DNA of 64,000 bases, taken from positions 647,001 through 711,000 of the forward strand of contig NZ_CP020612.1 of the NCBI RefSeq assembly GCF_002105555.1, written 5' to 3'. Shown piece after piece: positions 58,097-64,000 of this stretch. The notes under the pieces were generated by a model. That model was not told the DNA's origin and searched no databases. It saw only the letters and a list, made by a program, of their open reading frames with translations. How positions within the stretch are numbered: position 1 is the stretch's first letter; every line of letters starts with the position of its first letter. The position numbers were made by a program, and so were the translations under genes. This stretch comes from Paracoccus contaminans. Lineage in GTDB: Bacteria > Pseudomonadota > Alphaproteobacteria > Rhodobacterales > Rhodobacteraceae.

Positions 58097-58579
58097 TCAT
58101 CGTCCGCCCCGCCGCCTTGGCGCGGGATCGGCCGCCCCGCTGTCCTGCGGCATGCGCGCCGCGTGCACGCGCTCCAGCGCGGACAGAAGGTCCGCCTTGA
58201 GCAGGGCAAAATCGCGGGTCGCGGTCGCCTCGGGCCGGCCGACCAGGACATAATCCCATCCGGGACGGGCCGATCGGGGCAGGATCTCGCGCGCGAGGGC
58301 CCGCAGGCGCCGCTTGGCCCGATTACGGGCAACGGCGTTGCCCAGCTTTTTTGAACAGGTGAAGCCGATCCGGATCGCATCGGCCGGGGCCTGCTCGTCG
58401 GGCCGGCGACAGCGCGCCTGCAGCAGAAAGCCCGCCGTTCCCTGACGGCGGGCGGATGCGGCCCGCAGGAAGTCAGCCCGGCGGCGCAGGACAAGGGCGG
58501 GACTGGCTGAACGCGGCGGCACGGACCGGGCCGCGACAGGCAAATGCGCCTCGGCCGTTTCGGTCAGCGCCGCGGACAC
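58097..58579 (-). CDS. rnpA: Ribonuclease P protein component
   Basis: The protein subunit that helps RNase P RNA mature tRNA 5' ends. In 160 residues the basic core is clear: RRRADFLRA, RIGFTCSKKLGNAVARN and RAKRRLRALAREI, the RNase P signature. It has an N-terminal extension of ~25 residues and a C-terminal Pro/Arg-rich tail, so it is longer than the ~120 residues usual in E. coli. It follows rpmH closely. Confidence 0.95.
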   Translation of the reverse strand: MSAALTETAEAHLPVAARSVPPRSASPALVLRRRADFLRAASARRQGTAGFLLQARCRRPDEQAPADAIRIGFTCSKKLGNAVARNRAKRRLRALAREILPRSARPGWDYVLVGRPEATATRDFALLKADLLSALERVHAARMPQDSGAADPAPRRRGGR

Positions 58580-58592
58580 GCCCGCCGCCTTG

Positions 58593-58727
58593 TCAGGCGG
58601 ACAGAACCTTGCGGCCCCGCGCGCGGCGCGCGGCCAGAACCTTGCGGCCGCCCTTGGTGGCCATGCGGGCGCGGAACCCGTGCCGGCGCGCGCGAACCAG
58701 GTTCGACGGCTGGAAGGTGCGTTTCAT
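58593..58727 (-). CDS. rpmH: 50S ribosomal protein L34
   Basis: The 44-residue L34, starting [20 protein letters not shown], with the [18 protein letters not shown] end. A component of the large subunit and first gene of the rpmH-rnpA-yidD run. No dnaA or origin lies next to it here. Confidence 0.97.
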   Translation of the reverse strand: MKRTFQPSNLVRARRHGFRARMATKGGRKVLAARRARGRKVLSA

Positions 58728-58972
58728 CGTCGTGCTCCAACAGACAGGACGCGGCCTGCGGGGAATGGCCCCGCGCAGAATGCGCCGATAATGCGAAGCC
58801 CGTCTGATAGGCAGACGCGGGCGCTGAGTCAACCGTTTGATGCGCATCGGGCCAGGTGACAAGAACAGGTTGTGGCATCTGCGGGAACCCGGTGGACATC
58901 ACGTTTGTTTGATGATGGCTGCGGCCCGTCCGGCAATCATGCGGCAGGATTTGCGCGACGACACGAGCAGGC

Positions 58973-60376
58973 ATGACTCTCAACACCATCTCCGGCCGCT
59001 TCGCGCTGTTGACGATCGCCTTCGTGGTGCTGGCCGAGTTGCTGATCCTGGTGCCCAGCGTGACCAACTATCGCCGCGACTATCTGGAAACGCGGCTTGA
59101 ACGGGCGCAGATCGCCAGCCTCGCCCTGCTGGCGACCGACGAATCGATCGCGGCCGATCTGGAAAGCGAACTGCTGGAAAACGCCGGCGTCTACAACGTC
59201 GTGCTGCGGCGCAACGACGTGCGGCAGCTGGTGCTGTCTTCCCCCCTGCCCCAGCCGATCTCGGCAACCTATGACCTGCGCGAGACGACCTATGGCGACA
59301 GCGTCCGCCAGACGCTGCGCGACCTGATCCACGACAAGGCCGAGGTGATCCGCGTGATCGGCCAGCCCGTCCGGCAGGCCGGGCAGCTGATCGAGATCAC
59401 CATGAATACCGCCCCCATGCGCGAGGAGATGATCGAGTTCGCGGTGCGCATGCTGGCCTTGTCGGCGGCGTTTTCGGTGCTGACAGCGCTGCTGCTCAAC
59501 CTTGCCACACAGCGGCTGATCGTCGGCCCGATCCGCCGCGTGATCGGCCACATGACCGCCTATGCCGCCTCGCCCGGCGACATGCGCACCATCATCACCC
59601 CCTCCGCCCGGATGGGCGAGGTGCGGGCGGCCGAAACCGCCCTGGCCGAAATGCAGCGGACCGTCACCGCCTCGCTCAAGCAGCGGGAACGGCTGGCGCA
59701 GCTGGGTCAGGCAGTAGCCAAGATCAGCCATGACCTGCGCAACGTGCTGGCAACCGGGCAGATCCTTGCAGACCGGCTGGAAAGCAGCGCCGATCCCGCC
59801 GTGCGCCGCGCAGCGCCCAAGCTGGTCGGCGCGATCAGCCGGGCGGTCAATCTGTGCGAAACGACGCTGGCTTTCGGCAAGGCCGAAGAGCCGCAGCCGA
59901 CTTTGTCGATCTTCAATCTCGCGCCCTTGGTCGCCGAGGTGGTCGAGGCCGAGAGTCTGGCCGCCGAGGCGGCCGGGGACGGCGGCGCCGTGGATTTCGT
60001 GATCGACATGCCTGCCGGGTTGCGGATCCGGGCCGACCGCGAGCAGCTTTACCGCGTGCTTTCCAACCTTGCCCGGAACGCCCGCCAGGCGATCGCCGCC
60101 ACCCGCCGCCCCGGCACCATCGAGATGTCGGGCGCCGAGGACGAGACCCACTGGTGCATCCGCGTCGGCGATACCGGCCCCGGCCTGCCGCAGAAGGCGC
60201 GCGATCACCTGTTCGAGCCGTTCACCGGCGGAATTCGCAAGGGCGGCACGGGCCTGGGGCTGGCGATCGCCGCCGATCTGGTGCGCGGTCACGGCGGATC
60301 GCTGGACCTGGTGCGCAGCGATGACGCCGGAACCGAGTTCCTGATCTGTCTTCCGCGCGACATCTGCCCGTTCTGA
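58973..60376 (+). CDS. Sensor histidine kinase
   Basis: A 467-residue membrane kinase. Helix 1 (~9-30, FALLTIAFVVLAELLILVP), periplasmic domain (~31-160), helix 2 (~161-183, LALSAAFSVLTALLLNLA), HAMP, then the phosphoacceptor H253 in AKISHDLRNVLATGQIL and the ATPase N box (NLARNARQAI), G1 (VGDTGPGL) and G2 (GGTGLGLAIA). No response regulator gene lies beside it, so its partner is unknown. Divergent from rpmH. Confidence 0.92.
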   Translation: MTLNTISGRFALLTIAFVVLAELLILVPSVTNYRRDYLETRLERAQIASLALLATDESIAADLESELLENAGVYNVVLRRNDVRQLVLSSPLPQPISATYDLRETTYGDSVRQTLRDLIHDKAEVIRVIGQPVRQAGQLIEITMNTAPMREEMIEFAVRMLALSAAFSVLTALLLNLATQRLIVGPIRRVIGHMTAYAASPGDMRTIITPSARMGEVRAAETALAEMQRTVTASLKQRERLAQLGQAVAKISHDLRNVLATGQILADRLESSADPAVRRAAPKLVGAISRAVNLCETTLAFGKAEEPQPTLSIFNLAPLVAEVVEAESLAAEAAGDGGAVDFVIDMPAGLRIRADREQLYRVLSNLARNARQAIAATRRPGTIEMSGAEDETHWCIRVGDTGPGLPQKARDHLFEPFTGGIRKGGTGLGLAIAADLVRGHGGSLDLVRSDDAGTEFLICLPRDICPF

Positions 60377-60459
60377 CCCCTGCCGGTTTCTTTTTACAGC
60401 AGCGCACCGTTTTTCGCTTGCATCCCCCCGCCCGGAAGCCTAGGAACCCGCCCTACGAC

Positions 60460-60536
60460 GGACCCGTAGCTCAGCTGGATAGAGCACCAGACTACGAATC
60501 TGGGGGTCGGGCGTTCGAATCGCTCCGGGTCCGCCA
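60460..60536 (+). tRNA. tRNA-Arg (ACG)
   Basis: A 77-base cloverleaf: acceptor GGACCCG/CGGGTCC, D-arm GCTC/GAGC, anticodon stem CCAGA/TCTGG, loop CTACGAA with anticodon ACG (read as ICG after deamination), T-loop TTCGAAT, encoded CCA. It stands at the edge of a decayed accessory segment, so it is a plausible old integration site, though no second copy of its 3' end is in the window. Confidence 0.97.
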
Positions 60537-60544
60537 TTTAAAAC

Positions 60545-60581
60545 AAGGGCTTAGGCATCTCTGCCTCGGCCCTTTTTTCTT
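60545..60581 (+). terminator. Rho-independent terminator of tRNA-Arg
   Basis: Stem AAGGGC/GCCCTT extended by AGGC/GCCT around a short loop, followed by TTTTTTCTTT. Confidence 0.85.
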
Positions 60582-61432
60582 TCGGGCTACCACTGGGTTA
60601 CCACCGAATGACATTTTGACGTCGTGCGCTGGGGTTTTGAAGCGGACGGGTAATACTGTCGGCGGGTCGCGGCGCCGCGGACAGGCGTGGGGTCTTCAGG
60701 CCAGCCGGGGATAACCCGACCGGGTGTCCATTGGGCCGGGCTGTCAGCCTGCGGCGCGGTGCAGGGCGCGGCCCCATGCGGGCTGCCGGGCCAATGCCTC
60801 GCATGGGGCCGACGTTGATAGGCGCAGGCAGGCCGGGGACAAGCCGGCGCCGATCCGTTAGAGCGCGATGTCGCAGCGGCGCCGTCCTGCAGATTGCAAG
60901 GGCAGCACGGCTCGGCAGTATCGGTGCGGCGGTTTGGCAGGCCGCTTGGCGGCCGCGCGCGCGGGCTGGCAGGGTCAAGCGGGTTTTGGATCGCAGCGGC
61001 GACGTTGCTGCCTCGACGCACCGCAGGACATGCGGGCCGTAGGACCATCGGCGGCAGGCGGGTGCGGCATGGCGCAACAGCGAAAGGGCTGCAGATGGGG
61101 CGCGAGACTAAAAGGGCGAACCACGGGCGGGGCAGCTGTGCCGCGGCCCCGCCGCAGGCCAGGTAAGCGATGCACGGACAGACCGGCCCGCCAGCCTTCC
61201 CGCACTCGGCCGGGGCTAACCAACAAGCTGGAAAACGGGACGGAGACAGCGGACTTATCAGGGCGCAGCGCTCCCTCCGCCCCAAGCAGCCGCAGCCCAG
61301 CACCAGGCCATGCAGGCGGGCAGAACGGGCGCGGCACGCCGCCGCCAAGGCCGCCGGGCAGATGGGCGGGAATGTTACGTTTGTCCGCGCAGCCTACCCG
61401 TAGCCTTGCAGCAGAAGTCGATAGGACGGGTA
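60582..61432. other. Gene-free GC-rich stretch after tRNA-Arg
   Basis: About 850 bp in which no open frame has protein-like composition on either strand. No integrase gene, tRNA fragment or repeat was recognised. It is probably decayed integrated DNA. Confidence 0.6.
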
Positions 61433-61900
61433 TGGCACGCCAAAGGAGGGCGCTCGGCCTGGTGGCGCCGGTTAAGTTATGACCTGCCTTGCCCTACCCT
61501 CGTCACAATGCCAAACCATGCCAGCACGGCTCTGTGCCATCCCTTGGAAGTGCGCGCCCTCACATTGCGGGAGTATGCCGCAATCCAGGAATTTCCACCC
61601 GGCTGGCATCTTGGGGGAACCGTTGCGCAGGGTTATGCCAGGATTGGGAATGCCGTTCCCGTGCGGCTTGGCATGGTCGCGGGCGGGGTGATTGCAGATG
61701 CCCTGGACCGTCTGAACGGAACCGAAAGTCGTCTTTCGCGGGCCCCGGCCGACTACAGGGTCATTTACATCCAGTCGCACGTTTGGACCCGACAATTATT
61801 CAAGGCCGGAAAAACTTTTGTTTGGGAAGATGCGGCGGATAATTCCAAGAAATCGTATGAGGCACCCCAGACGCTGCGTCGCAGTCGGGCAATCAGGTAA
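61433..61900 (+). pseudogene. C5-cytosine DNA methyltransferase, C-terminal remnant
   Basis: From about 61440 the frame reads GRSAWWRRLSYDLPCPTLVT, then LCHP-LEVRALTLREYAAIQEFPPGW and GYARIGNAVPVRLG, which are the motif VIII-X region of Dcm-type methyltransferases. A further ~60 residues follow (YIQSHVWTRQLFKAGKTF) and a stop at 61900. The catalytic N-terminal part (SAM loop, PCQ Cys motif) is missing; upstream sequence does not match it in any frame. It leads after 7 bp into the endonuclease remnant, so the pair was an M-then-R operon. Confidence 0.85.
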
Positions 61901-61907
61901 GATTTAG

Positions 61908-62997
61908 ATGGTAAAAGGCAAGTGATCAAACCCATTCTTTAAAACCCTGAAGAAACAGTGGCACACATTCGACCAAAAGTAATTCGTCAAGCTATTCCAG
62001 AAGATTGACAAAGACAGGCTTTACACGCTGTGTGAGAAATTAACGCGGCATATCGGATCCAACGTCCCGGCCGCGCTTGAAAAGCGAGGGGGCCTTTCCG
62101 ATTACCGCACCAATCCGTATGTCCTGATGACGGCGGCTAGTGTCACAAATCTGGACGAACCCGACGACTTCGCCCGCTTCCTTTTCAACAGCAAGCTTTA
62201 CATGGCGCTGGAGACTTCCTTCGGAAAGTCCATTGAAGCAACGTTCGTGGTCAGTATCCGATCCGTTCGATGGTGAAATAGTCAGACCCGCCCGAAAAGA
62301 TCGCAGAATTTACCGTCATTGCCGGACTGACGCAAGAGGAGAAGTCCCGGCAGCGCACCAGTTCTGTCTGGCGAGAAATTGACCGCAGTTGCGTTGTTGG
62401 CTCACGGCGCTATATGACCTCGATCAAAAGCGGGCCTAACACGATCAACGATACGCAGGCCCAGGGCATGACCGCTGCCATACGGGACAATATCAGAGCC
62501 TGGGCTTATCAGACCAAGATCAACTACTCCGAAACGGACTCGCTGGACGTTGTTCTTGGGCTCACCCACGGAACCGACAAAACAACGAACAACAAGGAAA
62601 AACAAATCCTCGTAAAACTGCTGGAACACGGTTTTATCGAGGAAGATCGGGAAAACAAGCCGGCGTTCTTGTCGACCAGGAGACGAGAACGATCCGGGTT
62701 TATCGCCGGATCGGCCGTGATTTATTGGCCTTCATAGGCCAGCCGGACGATCCGGCGTCCACTGATTTCGTTTTTCCGGAAATATTGTTTGGATTGGCGA
62801 GGGCTTTGGCCCAAGGGGTTGAAAACAGCAGCATTGAGGAACGTGCCAACAGAAAGGTGTTGCTCTTGCCAGATGCACTGCGAAAGCTTCAGTTTCGCCG
62901 AAACATACTGCCGCATTGGGTGCACCAAGACTTCAACGAAGATCAGCTATTTTGGTTCGTCATGGCCCTTAGCGCGCTTTATGACGAGGGCATTTAA
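61908..62997 (+). pseudogene. Type II restriction endonuclease, multiply frameshifted
   Basis: A once ~350-residue protein now in pieces: MVKGK then TGA at 61923; KTLKKQWHTFDQK then TAA at 61980; a good run from FVKLFQKIDKDRLYTLCEKL to FGKSIEATFV; a shift near 62250; REIDRSCVVGSRRY to KLLEHGFIEEDRENK; another shift near 62660; then RVYRRIGRDLLAFIGQPDD to the end FWFVMALSALYDEGI. It resembles the PmeII-type group of restriction endonucleases from memory; not verified. AT-richer than the chromosome. Not functional. Confidence 0.75.
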
Positions 62998-63309
62998 TTT
63001 CGACAGACAGGCACAAGTTATCTAGGCGGCAGTGACAGGTGCGGGCAGGCGGCATACCCGCGCGCTGAGCCGCTTGGGCGGGCGCATCGCCGCCTTGTTG
63101 CAAAGGCGGACAATGCGCACAATCGTTCCGGCCATCCAAGGGCCGCCGGGCGAGCTGGCCGACCCATAGGGCTTAGCTAACGGGCCAGAAGAGGGGGCAC
63201 AGCATTTCCTTAGTTGCCAACGGTATTGTTCCGAATGGATCGCCGCGGAAGGGCAATCGCATGGCCTGGATCCGCCAAGGCAGACTGCACCCCAGCCCGT
63301 TCGCAATCA
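62998..63309. other. Interval between endonuclease and oxidase remnants
   Basis: No gene recognised on either strand. The minus strand beyond the oxidase remnant has a short frame (AMRLPFRGDPFGTIPLA) without a known family. Confidence 0.5.
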
Positions 63310-63733
63310 GCCGGTTCTGAGCGGGGTCGCGACCTTGGCTTCGTCTTGCACCATGCCAAGCGCGCCCATCGGCGCGGTGCATACCGGGAGGGGCAGCTTG
63401 CGGCCCGGCAGATCGACCGGCAAGCCCATATCGGGCGAGGTGCCGCACAGGCCCTGGGGCAGGACGTGCAAATCGTCAAGGGCGCGGCGATTTTCAGGCA
63501 GGGTCCATTCCGTGCCGGCCGCGCCTGCGACAAAGGAATGACGCACTTGGGCAAACCCTCTTTGCGGCTTCCTGCACGCGCTCGAGGCTGACGATCTCGA
63601 TCGGCCTTTCAGCGATCGAGGCGCCGGCTGGAAAGGCAGCGCATATGGCAGTCTGCGCGGCGGCCGATGCGGCGGAGGGTAGCGCGCCCAGTCAAAGGCG
63701 GTCGCGCAAGAGATTGCGGCGGCTCGCCTCCAT
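63310..63733 (-). pseudogene. Tat-exported FMN-dependent alpha-hydroxy-acid oxidase, frameshifted and truncated
   Basis: Begins at ATG 63733 with a Tat motif (MEASRRNLLR), then TGA. The frame shifts to ALPSAASAAAQTAICAAF and RPIEIVSLERVQEAAKR, and shifts again to FVAGAAGTEWTLPENRRAL, GLPVDLPGRKLPLPVC and APMGALGMVQDEA, the N-terminal part of the LldD/glycolate-oxidase family. It stops at 63310, well before the FMN and catalytic His regions. At least two indels and a truncation. Confidence 0.8.
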
Positions 63734-63852
63734 GTCAGCTCAGCGCGGAGCGCTACGCGATGCAGCGCCCCAGCATTCGTTGCGAAGGCAGCGAGCAACC
63801 CGCAGGCCGGGGACGCTGGTTCCCGGCCTGCGGCGCAACACCCCGTATCAGG

Positions 63853-64000
63853 TCAGCTGACCATCCAAAGCGTGATTGCCGGGAATGCCACGAGCAATGC
63901 GAGGCGAACGAAGTCGGCCAGGATGAACGGCATGATGCCCCGCACCACGGTCGCCTGTTTCAGCCCCGGCACCGTCGCCTGCACGACGAACAGGTTCATG
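63853..64000 (-). CDS. TRAP transporter large permease (DctM), C-terminal end
   Basis: The last ~49 residues of a DctM-type membrane subunit, entering from beyond the window: NLFVVQATVPGLKQATVVRG, IMPFILADFVRLALL and AFPAITLWMVS. These match the conserved end of TRAP large permeases, which import small organic acids with a periplasmic binding protein. Confidence 0.85.
   Translation of the reverse strand, partial: MNLFVVQATVPGLKQATVVRGIMPFILADFVRLALLVAFPAITLWMVS

Noticed and set aside
58593..58972. Replication origin next to rpmH
   Set aside because: No dnaA, DnaA-box cluster or AT-rich unwinding region; the neighbour is a histidine kinase.
60587..61348. 253-codon minus-strand frame after tRNA-Arg, possible integrase
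   Set aside because: Cys/Pro/Arg/Ala-rich composition, no Arg-His-Arg-Tyr recombinase motifs.
60460..64000. Direct repeat of the tRNA-Arg 3' end marking an integrated island
   Set aside because: No second copy of the T-arm/acceptor sequence was found up to the window end, so att sites cannot be claimed.

Overview
The window looks like chromosome from a high-GC alphaproteobacterium of the family Rhodobacteraceae, most like Paracoccus. This is inferred from the gene neighbourhoods: hemD-mic60-hemY, argH with small lipoproteins followed by lysA and a TIGR02302/DUF4175 protein, yidC-MOSC-engB, and ftsE-ftsX-plsC opposite a zinc-ribbon protein. It also rests on the GC-rich third codon positions. 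No species can be fixed from the sequence alone. Nearly all of the window is compact core genome, with many ATGA/GTGA start-stop overlaps.

Layout. 1-9800: ilvD (branched-chain amino acids), two conserved small proteins, a GNAT acetyltransferase with a CinA-type domain protein, map, an ABC exporter, DUF1761, EVE, YciI and gpsA. 9773-15434: tsaD, hemD, the bacterial Mic60 homologue, hemY and tRNA-Thr(CGT). 15470-18116: a secreted CAP protein and an acyl-CoA synthetase. 18150-22964: a cobalamin riboswitch followed by the B12 uptake operon btuB-btuF-btuC-btuD. The ATPase gene btuD carries a one-base frameshift exactly in its ABC signature. 22961-23593: a DsbA-like protein.

23946-25506 is a sharp AT-rich island holding two overlapping genes on the minus strand: a DEDDh 3'-5' exonuclease and a Pol-beta-type nucleotidyltransferase. 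It is unlike everything around it and is the best candidate here for an undescribed accessory system. 25518-35800 returns to core genes: ettA, a sulfotransferase, rimO, an ABC-2 transporter, plsC, ftsX and ftsE. A 29-bp inverted repeat enclosing about 150 bp lies upstream of the ABC-2 operon. 36266-45540: DUF4175 protein, lysA, two small lipoproteins, argH, a TlpA-like thioredoxin, an EAL protein, gph, rpe and hemP. 45704-51909: gltX, a small metallopeptidase, a PfkB sugar kinase, yidC, a MOSC protein and engB. 51916-56536: capsule export genes kpsM, kpsE and kpsT with a phosphomannomutase; kpsE is frameshifted between its Pro-rich N-terminus and its transmembrane core. 56702-60376: ttcA, a 38-codon membrane peptide, yidD, rnpA, rpmH and a histidine kinase.

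60460 to the end is an integration and decay zone. tRNA-Arg(ACG) and its terminator are followed by about 850 bp without a gene. Next come remnants of a restriction-modification pair (C-terminal half of a C5-cytosine methyltransferase, then a multiply frameshifted type II endonuclease). After these lie a frameshifted, truncated Tat-signal FMN-dependent alpha-hydroxy-acid oxidase and the C-terminal end of a TRAP transporter large permease.

No CRISPR array, complete insertion sequence, integrase or replication origin was seen.
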